Source: Helichrysum umbraculigerum (Eukaryota; Streptophyta; Magnoliopsida; Asterales; Asteraceae). Taken from it: 64,000 bases of DNA. The notes under the pieces are model-generated. The model worked only from the letters and a program-made list of their open reading frames with translations, was not told the DNA's origin and did not search any database. Positions 10,283-22,316 of this stretch are shown one piece after another (within the stretch, counting starts at the first letter, position 1; each line of letters opens with the position of its first letter). The DNA is taken from NCBI GenBank assembly GCA_949592205.1, contig CATIUR010000001.1:243527250-243591249 (forward strand). Direction: 5' to 3'. The position numbers and the translations under genes were made by a program.

Positions 10283-10632
10283 TGTAACGTCCCGAAATTT
10301 TGTAAGTATAAAATCTATATAGTAAAAGTAAATATGATTACCCGGCTGCTAAACATGATTACCCGGCGGGTAATCATGCTACCCGGCGGGTAATCATGCT
10401 ACCCGGCTGCTACAACTTGTCTAAAACGAAGCTTAGGTTCTGTGATGATAAAATTCTTTTTACCCGGCTGATTTGTATAGTACCCGGATGGTACGATTAC
10501 TACCCGGCGGCTACTCCCATTTACCCGGCGGGTACCCACAGTTTAAAAATGTGAATTGTTTTAAGTCCAGCTTTTATTTGTAAGTTATATTAATAAAGTT
10601 AACATGTTATTTAGACTGCGTGGAACGTTTAT

Positions 10633-10707
<75 letters not shown>

Positions 10708-10727
10708 AAATTTCTCAGGGTATTTCA
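10283..10727 (+). repeat. Element A 5' LTR (internally deleted)
   Basis: Matches the first ~55 bp and last ~315 bp of the 3' LTR (40087-41562) but lacks about 1.1 kb between them, corresponding to roughly 40141-41264. It carries an expanded TA microsatellite (about 10637-10704) where the 3' LTR has a short A run. It begins TGTAACGTCCC and ends GGGTATTTCA. Confidence 0.9.
10339..10528 (+). promoter_or_regulatory. Phased TACCCGG array in element A LTR
   Basis: TACCCGG starts at 10339, 10360, 10380, 10400, 10461, 10481, 10501 and 10522. Steps are 21, 20, 20, 61, 20, 20 and 21 bp, so eight copies occupy ten slots of a ~20.3-bp lattice. Several copies sit in a palindrome; the best, at 10354-10378, has arms CATGATTACCC and GGGTAATCATG around GGC. 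Spacers in the second half differ strongly while the heptamer is kept. The 3' LTR keeps the same lattice despite mutations. Function is unknown; a binding array is an inference. Confidence 0.7.
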
Positions 10728-10730
10728 AGT

Positions 10731-10743
10731 TGGTATCAGAGCC
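10731..10743 (+). other. Element A primer-binding site (tRNA-iMet)
   Basis: TGGTATCAGAGCC, complementary to the 3' end of plant initiator tRNA-Met, lies three bases after the 5' LTR. This fixes the plus orientation of A. Confidence 0.95.
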
Positions 10744-10760
10744 ATGGTGTAGTGGATACC

Positions 10761-13726
10761 TGTCGTGCCCCCAATGGTCGGTCGGATTTTACTCCGGTCG
10801 TTGGTCCGGCCACCGAGACACACGGCAGGGTAGTTTTAAATTTATAATAGTCGGGGGGAGCCTAATCCTCCGTACTACCTACTGGAACTGGTATAAATAC
10901 CTGATACGAGTAAGCGGTAAGGATGATCCAGGGTCGTTCCTCACGACGGCAGAATTGAAACAGAGCTAGTTCCGATTAATCAGTAATTAAGCTAGGGTTT
11001 TAATGACTTGGAAGGGTTTTGTTTTGGTTTTTATATTTAATTAACTAAATTACTTAAACTAATAAAACAATAAACTAAAGGGAGACTAGCATATATAACA
11101 CTTAAGGATAACAAAGACGTGGTTCACCATGACTTAGAATAGCTGTTGTGATATTTTAGTTTGAAAACGTCTTTTAAAGATTTGTGTCTTGCGTTCACGT
11201 AGATACCCTGTGGTGTAAACACTAGTACCCTACTGATTAGATAAACCGATCAGTATGTCACTGAGTACTAGGCTGTCAAGATTCTGATCAGATCGGACTG
11301 TCTTGAAACCCCCCTCACCGTCTCTTATGATGAGACCAAGTGACCCTCCATATGGGGTGCAGGAATAAGGCGACAGTCCGTAATTTGTCCACTGATCTTT
11401 CTTTAACACAGGCAAAGATATCTAAGCTAGGCAAGGTGGTGACTGCTAACTTTATACATTAATGGTCGTGATTGAGTTCAGCGTTATTCGGCTGTGATAC
11501 AGTCTTCAACTTACAGGTTTTCCACGGTTACATTGTGTATTCACCCGTTTTACAGTCTTTCCTGGATCACAGACTCAGCCAGGATGTAATACAGTGTTCA
11601 GCCTACGGCCTTTCCACGGCTTACCGGATACTCGGACGTTTTAGGGCTTTATTCTGGATTACATACTTTACGACTATCTAAACTCAATATATCTAAGCTT
11701 GTATTACAGTAAAACCATCTATGATAGCTAAACAACCCGTTCACATTATAAATCCCAAACCAATAAATCCCTGATTAATTCACAGTGTACTATACGATAG
11801 GTAGACAATATTTCCATTGCTTCAAAATCAGACCATGTTATTTTGGAAAACATAGATAGGTAGTGACCGTTTGATCAATGGTTAGCTACTCCTTGTCATA
11901 AAGGTTCTAACCACGTTTATTGGAGGAAAGGCGATAGTTTAGTTTAAAATCATAAATGTATAGTTAAACAGCACCACAAGTTTTCAAACCTATCTGTATT
12001 ACATTTATCATGTTTATGAAAACATAATCATTAAGGCAGCAACAGTGTTATTGTATGTTTAGTATGCAGTACCTAAGCAACAATCAAACAAGAACATACA
12101 ATAGGACGGAATACTAGCATCACAGTACTGACCTAAGGATTACATCATGGGTACCCCGGAAGTTGTCCCAAAGATACACAACAGATAAGCATGAACCTAA
12201 TCTATCTCTAATCCTATGCTTCGTGTCCCTCACAGATATGTTTCAATCAAGGGAACAACGACCATGTTGAGTTCATTGATCATCATACACAGAATAGGTT
12301 GCAATCCTACTTCTAGCAATTGGTTAGGTTCTAGGGAGGAGGATACAAACCACAGCATAAGTTGGACAGATAAACGGGTAGAGGTTCAACTTATAAGTTC
12401 ACAAACAATTGTAATATATAATAACTGGGAACATTATTCCACAACGGATTGTGCCCACGACTTTCATAGCTTCCACGTTCCGTACTACACACATTCGTGA
12501 TGATTCCGGCGCTATACAAATGAAAGCCGTATAACGTTACCTCCGTTGTTTCATAATGGTGGCATCCCAATCACAACAAACTACTCATTAATCATGGAAA
12601 ACATACAAGCACACTACTCACAATGCATAGCAATAAACATTTCTAATATTAATAAATCACATACATCAACCAAGAACAATATGACAAATTAATAATAGAA
12701 AGGATAGAAAATACCGATAAGAATTTCGAGCAGAATAACACTTGTATTTCTTCATTAATATCCAAGCATTACATAAGCTAGCCTCTACTAATTAACTACA
12801 TAATTAATCTACTCCTAATCTTCTCTCTAGTTCTCCTCTAACTCCTAAGAGTAGTGCTAGAGAGAGAAACTAGAGAGAAGAACTAATTACATACTAATTC
12901 TCCTCTAACTCCTAAGAGTAGTGCTAGAGAGAGAATGCTAACCTAAATATAGAGAGAGAAAGTTTAGAGAGAGAAAGTGTGAAATGTAAGGTGTGTGGAA
13001 AATGAATGAGGAGGCCCTCTATTTATAGGGAAAGAGTAGGAAGCTTGGTACAAGTCACAAAGCATGAAGAACAAGCATCAAAGCGCATACGGGGGGTATC
13101 GGACCAAAGGGGGGGTCAAACGGCACCTTCCAAGGCACAAGGTCCCGTATACGGCACCCTAAGGGCCGTATACGGTACCTAAGGGGCCGTATACAGTACC
13201 CTTGTGCCCAGGGGGGGTTGGTGCTTGGTTTGGCCTCCGCTTGTTTCTCGGTTGCTTGGTTCGTCCGTATCTTCTTCGTTTGGGCTCCGATTTGCTTGAT
13301 TCTTGCGCCGTTGGTTTTGTTTTTCCGTTACGATTCTAATAACACTGATTTGCCAAATTTGGTAGTGTTTGACTTTTGCGTGTTCCGGATGACGATCGGC
13401 GGGCTTCCATATTGCATATCTTCTTCGTCTTTCGTCCGTTTCTTCTGATTCTTTCACCTCCGGTCTTGGAATTTCCTATGGAATCATAAAATATGAATTA
13501 AGATCTAATTTCATAAGAAAATCCAGAAGGGAATATTTAAGGTGATAGTTTTGCCTCGATTTGCGTGTTATTTGGACGTTTTAACTGATTTTCGCAGCAA
13601 CGTCTATATTTAGACTACCTTGGTGATTTTTAGTAAATAATGATGGTTTGGAAATATTTTCACCAAAGAATAGTCCAAAAAGTGCAGAAATATGTACTTA
13701 AAAACATGACTTTTTAGGTCACATCA
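10761..13726 (-). repeat. Element E 3' LTR
   Basis: 2,966 bp, starting TGTCGTGCCCC and ending CACATCA in plus orientation. It matches 18752-21738 almost base for base with scattered substitutions and small indels (for example shorter G runs near 13206 and a missing TGTTGGTG-type insertion near 12995). Short frames inside both LTR copies are duplicated shadows, not genes. Confidence 0.95.
13145..13196 (-). promoter_or_regulatory. CCGTATACGG array, 3' LTR copy of element E
   Basis: Palindromic decamers start at 13145, 13166 and 13187, exactly 21 bp apart. The third is CCGTATACAG, one mismatch from the palindrome. Confidence 0.6.
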
Positions 13727-13740
13727 AGTATCCCACACTT
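13727..13740 (-). other. Element E polypurine tract
   Basis: The minus strand reads AAGTGTGGGATACT directly before the 3' LTR tip TGATGTGACC, the place required for plus-strand DNA priming. Confidence 0.85.
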
Positions 13741-16700
13741 AGAAGTTGCTTGTCCTCAAGCAACAACTCAGTTATGTCCAATGAAAACATTTTTATAATA
13801 GTTTAGGTGAGTTAAAACATTTCCAGGAAGTCAACACTTTGTCGTATGGGAAAATTATTTAGAGAACACAGGGAAAGTTAAGATGATCCTTCCAGAAATA
13901 AGTACTGACTTTCCCAGGCATACTTTCCAAATCTCGTGATCTTGGAGTATACATGACTAGGCGATCTCACTAAAGGTGGTCACTCAATTCACTCATGGTG
14001 TATCGGGTTTCCTATCATTCTAGCACAATTGAAATCGCTCAAATAGCCAGTCATGCAGCACTCATCATCATAAGCTTGGTCGAGAATCGGATCTCCACCA
14101 CTTAGGAAGAGGACGGCGCTAATTATCCCAAGACATTCAAGTGGGTTGTAATGTTTGTGAGGGTTAAGGGGTATGGATAGTGGTGATTTTTGGTTGAAAA
14201 GGGTTGCTTATCTTAGGCATCCTAAGAATCATGAAAAACTTATTGTAGAACGGAGGAGATAGCTACTCGTATTTCATCGGATCTTTCTTTGAATGATTGA
14301 TACTTTGAAGCACTTAGCTTTATTTTCTTTTCTTTTTCTTCAGAACTTCTTTGCCAGAGAATTTCCGAGGATATTTTTCTTTTGCTTTTCTTTCGGAAGT
14401 CTTTTCTTTCTTATCACGGACTTCTTCGAGTCTTTTCTTCTGGTGCCAATTTTTCGCACCTTTGACTTTCTTCAATTTTGGTGAACACGAAGGAGTAGAT
14501 CAATTCAGAAGAAGATTCTTCAAGATGTTTTTCATAATCCTCAGAAATTCCAAGATAAGTTGTTGGAAGTTTTGGATAAGTGGGTTAAAAATGTAAGGTT
14601 TTTGAAGAATTGAAAGGTTTAGGCTCAACAGGGTTTTCTAAGCGGATCATCGATACTAAAAATGTGTATCGGAAGGGTTTTGGGCTTGAAAAGATATGTG
14701 AAAATGGGTTAAATCCTAAGGAATGTCGAGATCATTTAATTGCACCTATACCGCGTACGGTACTCACCAATGTGGTCTCGAAACGTATGTCAGGAACAAT
14801 TTCTAACTTAGAGATACTAGCATCGGCACACACAAGAAATGAACAATGTAGCATTTAAAATGAATGCTTTAAGGCTCAAAACCTCACTGCAAATATGGTT
14901 TGTATGTACCTAGCCATGCTCCTTTTAGATTATCACTACTTATTTAAGAAATTTCTACCTTAATTTCCCTAATATTCCTGAATAACTAACTCATATTAGA
15001 AATGGATCCTCTTGAAAGATATTATAACTCAAAAATAGCAGAGCTAATCGAATGACTTGGCCCATACTTTATTAGTTTTGTTAAAAAATTTTGAAAATTT
15101 TGAGGAACAAATTTTGAGGAACATTTTTTGAGTTGAGCTATTCGGACATAAAAATCTGTAAACATCCAATCCAAGGTATTCTATACCTGCTATCCCACAC
15201 TTAGAGGAACATTGTCCCTAATGTTCTCTTGAGTTGAGATTGTACAGTAAAGTGTAATCCCACACTTAGAGTTTGAACATATAGAAAATGTTACTCAAGT
15301 GTATGTAATGGGCTGGAATCCCACACTTAGTAATAAGCTTTAGGATAGAGTATAGATTAATTCTTAGATTAACATGCTAACAAAGCAAAATTTAAATCAA
15401 GAGACGGAGTGAAGGTTTAGGAAACTCCCCAGATAACGATTAACGTTATGAAGCTGAGATCGGTAGTTGAGAAGAGAAGAGTCGAAGTGATTCTTGCTCC
15501 ACTACTTGCATGAAGAATGGCTTAGCTTCAGACGTGTCGATCTGGAAGTCGGTACCAAGAGTCCAAACTCAGCAATGAATCATCCCATAAGTGGAGATTC
15601 TTATTAGTGAATCCCACACTTTAGTGTTTAAGATGTGGAAACGATTCTTGCTAAGTGTGTGTAATGTGGGATGGAATCCCACACTTAAGTCTTTGAAGAT
15701 CATTGTCACGCGCGAGTTTTGAGAGAAGATAAACCATGCTCCTCCCCTCAGAGATGTATGTAAGTTCCGTGGTCCGCAGGTGTATGAGCTTGTTTGTCTG
15801 CCTTTGACTCCACGGTTTCTTCCTTGAATGCTCGTCATCTCTTGGATCTTCTCAGTCATCCAACATCCACTCAAATCACCAACTTCTTTTGAAAATAACT
15901 AAGACTAAAAGGATAGATTGTAGAAAATGAAGTGATGTGATGTCGCCCTCCGACACAAGCAGGATCAGTCAAGAAACACCAAGTGTTTGATAACCCGAGA
16001 TTTTACCGACAAACTGATATAACGAATCTGATGTTGTTCTTTGTTGGTAGAGATCTCCAGTTTCCAATTTAATCCCGTATCTATTCCTTCATATGAATGG
16101 TCCCTGATGGTGATGGTTGTACGTGTGCAGGGGTGGATGGATGGGTGAATGTGGGTGGATATGATGATGGTGGATGGTAGTGATGTTTTCGGGTTCCATT
16201 ATATGGTAAGGTTAGCTATAGGATTTGGAATTTGTGGGCACATATGATGAGTATTGAGCTGATCAACCTGATGAACTAGTCATAGACAACTAGAAATCAT
16301 CTTCGTATCCGAAAGTGTCATCTCTTGTCCCCTGCAAAGCAATGCTCCAGAAGTTTCCAAATTTAATGAACTGTAAGCTCCTCTTGCCATCTTTCCATTA
16401 TTTTTGAAGATTCTTTATCCATAGGCATCAATCCCTGTCTGTTAGGCATTTGTACAAGTAGAACAAACAAACGTGATCTAACAAACGAGTGATTATTCTC
16501 CAAATCATAGATTTACTGGTTTGTGAAGAACCTATCAAAGTAAGTGTTTTGTAGATGAAACAAACCAGTGTATGACTTGGAGTCTAATCCCACACAAAAA
16601 GTGTTAGTTGCCTATAATTTCACCACAGCACAAATAGCAGATATGGAAACACTAGCATGAGCATTTAAATCAGGCAACCTAGTATAGAGATTTCCAAAGC

Positions 16701-17193
16701 ACATATTTTTAAACGAGTTCGAGCATAATACACATATTAGCATACAAATCAGGTTTTCAGATGAATCATTTAAGGATCTTATATGTATGCCTACAGAAAT
16801 ATATGTAAGTACCTCCAATGCTCGAAATATGTGAATGGGCGTATAAGATGACTAAGGCTCCTAATTCTCATTCTAGTAGGTTTCCAAAGTTTGTGAGTGA
16901 AGGGGATATTAAGAACTTGAGAATTTAAATAATGGTAAAAATTAAATGTTGCAATAGAGTTCAAACAAGCGGGAGTAGGAAGTTTTGACAAAAATTGGAC
17001 TTTTAATGGGGCAATTTTGCAAACAATCCTATTTGTTCATAAAATAGAAAATTTGAAACATTCATTTTAGGGTTTCATCTTCTACTTATTAGGTTAGCAT
17101 ATTAATTAACTACTATTATTGAAACTATGTTAGACACGGGTTGCCTCCCGAGAAGCGCTTGTTTTTGTTCGAGTCTCTAGCTTGACTCTAGCA
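13741..17193 (-). other. Element E noncoding internal region with repeated PPT-like words
   Basis: About 3.4 kb without a recognisable protein. The polypurine-tract word (plus strand ATCCCACACTTAG or close variants) recurs at 15192, 15257, 15318, 15611, 15676 and, shortened, at 16587. At about 17140 the minus strand has CGGGAGGCAACCC, a motif I associate with Athila/Tat-type internal regions. Frames near 14293-14596, 14610-14858 and 15569-15874 have no motifs. Confidence 0.6.
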
Positions 17194-18522
17194 TTATTTA
17201 TCAGGCAATCCTAGGGGCTTCCTTGCATCCATCTGTAGACACAAGGGGTAATATTGGTACATACCTAAAAGTTTACAGCAGACTAAGGCCAGGGTATGTC
17301 CAATATAAGGAGATGGTTCAAAGTGAGGGAATGGTTCTACCGGAGGTATAATAGTTCTCTCAACTTCTAATAACTCCTTGGGTTGGGATGTCAGAATGGG
17401 TTGGTCAAAGGAATCCTCACCTCTAAATGATGTATAGGACATTATATGGTTGAGAGATGGTTTGAAGGGAAACCATGATGCAGAACCCACCTTGCTTCCT
17501 ATGGTCTTTTGGTCAATGCTAATGTTGTACTTTGGGCATGGAGGTGGGACAGTATCCATTTTTTTCTCCAATCTTGTAGCAACATTCTCATCGACTGCTT
17601 GGTCTAAGGCAATTGAGGGTTCAACTAGATCATTGGGTGATTCATTCGGAAAGATAATTGGGACAGTGTCAACCACAACTTGTTGCGGAATGTTGTCAAC
17701 CACGTCGGTTTGAATTGGAATGAGATCACTTCTCAGAGTCGGTGCGCATTCCTCCGGTCCTTCTGAAGCTGGGTCTTCTGTGTAAATCTCCATCTCCGGG
17801 CTCTCTACTTCTATCTCTTCGTCTACCTCGTCATCCTCGTTACTCCGGTCGGAAGTTTCAAGTTGCCATGACTCAGAAAGTTCCTCTAGAATGAACTCCT
17901 CATCGGTCTCGGATGTAGATAGGTTGAGAATGGGTGGAAGTGAGGATTTAGAAGATTGGGTAGGTGAAGGGGTGGAAGGAATTTTGCAATCAGACTCATG
18001 AGAATGAAAGTCTGTGTCGAATGATGTAGATGTGGTGTGTAAGTGCCTATCATCTTCCTGTAGCCAATTGCTGGTTATAACTTGATTCCTAGCTTCATTA
18101 CTACTCACTTGGACTCGTGTTTGTATTTCAGACAGCTTATCAGTACATCTTCTAAGCATGTCTTCTTGTTCCTTAAGTAGTTGCTCAAGTGGGTTGTAGG
18201 AAGGTGAGAAAGTATTACTACCGAGATAAGCTATGGGCATATCTCTCAAGTTAGAACTCTCATACGGTAATGGTTCGTGTACAGGGTAAGATGATTGTGG
18301 GTAGACTCTGAATGGTTCAGGATAGTAAGGTTGGTAGTGTTGTTGGAAGGCATAAGGGTTATACGGGTGTTGTGATTGAGGATTTATGTACCCTATGTTA
18401 TCCGGATAATTCATACCATTCCCTTGACATTCATTATCTACGTAGGCATTACTCCTGCATCTATCCTCGATTGATTTAGCAAGACTTTCAATTTGATCTT
18501 TTAATTGTTGTTAAGTTGCCAT
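17194..18522 (-). pseudogene. Element E orphan ORF (acidic, Pro/Gln/Tyr-rich), early nonsense codon
   Basis: The minus-strand frame begins ATG at 18522 and continues to a stop at 17194, with one in-frame TAA as codon 4 (18511-18513). Everything from the later ATG at 18414 (406 residues) is open. The N-terminus has a predicted coil (LKDQIESLAKSIEDR), then a Tyr/Pro/Gln-rich tract (NPYAFQQHYQPYYPEPF), a second coil (LLKEQEDMLRRCTDKL), Ser/Thr/Pro-rich linkers, a long acidic stretch (residues about 185-225) and a C-terminus with CCKLLGMYQYYPLCLQ. There is no zinc knuckle or enzyme motif. It sits where gag should be, about 200 bp from the primer site. I do not recognise a family; a degenerate gag-like or accessory protein is possible. 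A single stop in 1.3 kb suggests recent inactivation, or reinitiation at 18414. Confidence 0.55.
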
Positions 18523-18727
18523 TTGCCCAAGTTTTCAGAAAAAGACAGCACAAGAAGAAGGTTTAAGAATTAAAGTTGTAGTATGGAGGGAAGTTATTCT
18601 AAGCTAATTTAAGCTAACTACGCTAATCTACGGGCGGAAAGTAACTTCTGACAAGGATGGTGAATCCAAGTCAAAAAGGATCGCTTAAAAACTAATTTAT
18701 CTAAACAGGCTCCGAATCGTACTACCG

Positions 18728-18745
18728 TCCCCGGCAGCGGCGCCA
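18728..18745 (-). other. Element E primer-binding site (tRNA-Asp type)
   Basis: The plus strand reads TCCCCGGCAGCGGCGCCA, one base from the 3' end of plant tRNA-Asp (AAC in place of AGC). It lies six bases inside the right LTR, making the right LTR the 5' LTR and the element minus-oriented. This primer is typical of Athila/Tat-type elements. Confidence 0.88.
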
Positions 18746-21016
18746 AAAACTTGTCGTGCCCCAGTGGTCGGTCGGATTTTACTCCGGTCGTTGGTCCGGC
18801 CACCGAGACACACGGCAGGGTAGTTTTAAATTTATAATAGTCGGGGGGAGCCTAATCCTCCGTACTACCTACTGGAACTGGTATAAATACCTGATACGAG
18901 TAAGCGGTAAGGATGATCCAGGGTCGTTCCTCACGACGGCAGAATTGAAACAGAGCTAGTTCCGATTAATCAGTAATTAAGCTAGGGTTTTAATGACTTG
19001 GAAGGGTTTTGTTTTGGTTTTTATATTTAATTAACTAAATTACTTAAACTAATAAAACAATAAACTAAAGGGAGACTAGCATATATAACACTTAAGGATA
19101 ACAAAGACGTGGTTCACCATGACTTAGAATAGCTGTTGTGATATTTTAGTTTGAAAACGTCTTTTAAAGATTTGTGTCTTGCGTTCACGTAGATACCCTG
19201 TGGTGTAAACACTAGTACCCTACTGATCAGATAAACCGATCAGTATGTCACTGAGTACTAGGCTATCAAGATTCTGATCAGATCGGACTGTCTTGAAACC
19301 CCCCTCACCGTCTCTTATGATGAGACCAAGTGACCCTCCAGATGGGGTGCAGGAATAAGGCGACAGTCCGCAATTTGTCCACTGATCTTTCTTTAACACA
19401 GACAAAGATATCTAAGCTAGGCAAGGTGGTGACTGCTAACTTTATACATTAATGGTCGTGATTGAGTTCAGCGTTATTCGGCTGTGATACAGTCTTCAAC
19501 TTACAGGTTTTCCACGGTTACATTGTGTATTCACCCGTTTTACAGTCTTTCCTGGATCACAGACTCAGCCAGGATGTAATACAGTGTTCAGCCTACGGCC
19601 TTTCCACGGCTTACCGGATACTCGGACGTTTTAGGGCTTTATTCTGGATTACATACTTTACGGCTATCTAAACTCAATATATCTAAGCTTGTATTACAGT
19701 AAAACCATCTATGATAGCTAAACAACCCGTTCACATTATAAATCCCAAACCAATAAATCCCTGATTAATTCACAGTGTACTATACGATAGGTAGACAGTA
19801 TTTCCATTACTTTAAAATCAGACCATGTTATTTTGGAAAACATAGATAGGTAGTGACCGTTTGATCAATGGTTAGCTACTCCTTGTCATAAAGGTTCTAA
19901 CCACGTTTATTGGAGGAAAGGCGATAGTTTAGTTTAAAATCATAAATGTATAGTTAAACAGCACCACAAGTTTTCAAACCTATATGTATTACATTTATCA
20001 TGTTTATGAAAACATAATCATTAAGGCAGCAACAGTGTTATTGTATGTTTAGTATGCAGTACCTAAGCAACAATCAAACAAGAACATGCAATAGGATGGA
20101 ATACTAGCATCACAGTACTGACCTAAGGATTACATCATGGGTACCCCGGAAGTTGTCCCAAAGATACACAACAGATAAGCATGAACCTAATCTATCTCTA
20201 ATCCTATGCTTCGTGTCCCTCACAGATATGTTTCAATCAAGGGAACAACGACCATGTTGAGTTCATTGATCATCATACACAGAATAGGTTGCAATCCTAC
20301 TTCTAGCAATTGGTTAGGTTCTAGGGAGGAGGATACAAACCACAGCATAAGTTGGACAGATAAACGGGTAGAGGTTCAGCTTATAAGTTCACAAACAATT
20401 GTAATATATAATAACTGGGAACATTATTCCACAACGGATTGTGCCCACGACTTTCATAGCTTCCACGTTCCGTACTACACACATTCGTGATGATTCCGGC
20501 GCTATACAAATGAAAGCCGTATAACGTTACCTCCGTTGTTTCATAATGGTGGCATCCCAATCACAACAAACTACTCATTAATCATGGAAAACATACAAGC
20601 ACACTACTCACAATGCATAGCAATAAACATTTCTAATATTAATAAATCACATACATCAACCAAGAACAATATGACAAATTAATAATAGAAAGGATAGAAA
20701 ATACCGATAAGAATTTCGAGCAGAATAACACTTGTATTTCTTCATTAATATCCAAGCATTACATAAGCTAGCCTCTACTAATTAACTACATAATTAATCT
20801 ACTCCTAATCTTCTCTCTAGTTCTCCTCTAACTCCTAAGAGTAGTGCTAGAGAGAGAAACTAGAGAGAAGAACTAATTACCTATTAATTCTCCTCTAACT
20901 CCTAAGAGTAGTGCTAGAGAGAGAATGCTAACCTAAATCTAGAGAGAGAAAGTTTAGAGAGAGAAAGTGTGAAATGTAAGGTGTGTTGGTGTGTGGAAAA
21001 TGAATGAGGAGGCCCT

Positions 21017-21026
21017 CTATTTATAG
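21017..21026 (-). promoter_or_regulatory. Element E LTR TATA box
   Basis: The minus strand reads CTATAAATAG, a canonical plant TATA box in the 5' LTR; the 3' LTR copy is at 13019-13028. Transcription would proceed toward the primer site. Confidence 0.7.
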
Positions 21027-21148
21027 GAAAAGAGTAGGAAGCTTGGTACAAGTCACAAAGCATGAAGAACAAGCATCAAAGCGCATACGGGGGGTATCGG
21101 ACCAAAGGGGGGGGGGGAGTCAAACGGCACCTTCCAAGGCACAAGGTC

Positions 21149-21200
21149 CCGTATACGGCACCCTAAGGGCCGTATACGGTACCTAAGGGGCCGTATACGG
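21149..21200 (-). promoter_or_regulatory. Phased CCGTATACGG array upstream of element E TATA box
   Basis: Three perfect palindromes CCGTATACGG start at 21149, 21170 and 21191, exactly 21 bp apart, about 125-175 bp upstream of the TATA box on the minus strand. Dyad-symmetric sites on one helical face suggest a dimeric DNA-binding protein (inference). Confidence 0.65.
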
Positions 21201-21743
21201 TACCCTTGTGCCCAGGGGGGGGGGGGGGGTTGGTGCTTGGTTTGGCCTCCGCTTGTTTCTCGGTTGCTTGGTTCGTCCGTATCTTCTTCGTTTGGGCTCC
21301 GATTTGCTTGATTCTTGCGCCGTTGGCTTCGTTTTTCCGTTACGCTTCTAATAACACTGAGTTTGCCAAATTTGGTAGTGTTTGACTTTTGCGTGTTCCG
21401 GATGACGATCGGTGGGCTTCCATATTGCATATCTTCTCCGTCTTTCGTCCGTTTCTTCTGATTCTTTCACCTCCGGTCTTGGAATTTCCTATGGAATCAT
21501 AAAATATGAATTAAGATCTAATTTCATAAGAAAATCCAGAAGGGAATATTTAAGGTGATAGTTTTGCCTCGATTTGCGTGTTATTTGGACGTTTTAACTG
21601 ATTTTCGCAGCAACGTCTATATTTAGACTACCTTGGTGATTTTTAGTAAATAATGATGGTTTGGAAATGTTTTCACCAAAGAATAGTCCAAAAAGTGCAG
21701 AAATATGTACTTAAAAAATGACTTTTTAGGTCACATCAATACC

Positions 21744-22164
21744 ATATCTTAGACCACTTTAAATTGATATTGAGCATGATATAAACTGTTATATGTAATT
21801 GTTGAATGAGTTAATGAATTGCTAAGATTTCTGAATGGAGATGTCGCGTGGGGACTTTGGATACATATCAATGTAATGTGATAATTAGTGCGCCTTGCCA
21901 ACGCAATAATTGTCATACGACATTGTATGGAGCCATCGAAGCCACGAGACATTAAGAGGATGAAGTTATAGTGATGATTAACTATAATGTGGTAAAGAGT
22001 AAAGATAAAGTAGACTTGCAAAATGTTAACTACGTATAAATTAAATGCGTTGTGTCTACTTTCAGTAATAGAATGAGTGAAGGAGATATTTAGCTGACAA
22101 GAGGGCCGAATCGTCAAGATAAGGTCAAAGATATTGATGCAGGAGGCAATACTGATAGACTTGA
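21744..22164 (+). other. Element A leader, between E and B insertions
   Basis: Continuation of A's untranslated leader after E's TSD, up to the tip of B. No coding sequence is recognised; the minus-strand frame at 21749-22117 is a shadow. Confidence 0.6.
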
Positions 22165-22316
22165 TGAAACGCCCAAATTATTATTATTTTTTTATAATAA
22201 TAAACTTGTTACATAACTTATTTGTAATTTAATATGAATACCTAGTACTTATAATTACTAATTATAATTAGTTAAATCAAACAAAGAACAAAGACAGAAA
22301 TCTGGAACTGACTCAA

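Larger units (their letters stand above)
10761..21738 (-). mobile_element. Element E: large non-autonomous LTR retrotransposon (LARD-like, Athila/Tat priming)
   Basis: Two near-identical LTRs (10761-13726 and 18752-21738) flank about 5 kb of internal DNA, bounded by a perfect 5-bp TSD, ATACC (10756-10760 and 21739-21743). On the minus strand the internal region starts with an 18-nt tRNA-Asp-type primer site and ends with the polypurine tract AAGTGTGGGATACT. No gag, protease, RT or integrase was recognised; one long orphan frame is present (17194-18522). The very high LTR identity indicates recent insertion. It entered A 18 bp after A's primer site. Confidence 0.92.
18752..21738 (-). repeat. 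Element E 5' LTR
   Basis: 2,987 bp, near-identical to 10761-13726. It contains a TATA box (21017-21026), the phased CCGTATACGG array upstream of it (21149-21200) and long G runs at about 21106-21117 and 21217-21229 that differ in length between the LTRs. Confidence 0.95.

Noticed and set aside
11230..12500. Several 60-95-codon frames (also at 19220-20490)
   Set aside because: They occur twice because they lie in the two LTRs of element E; no protein motif.
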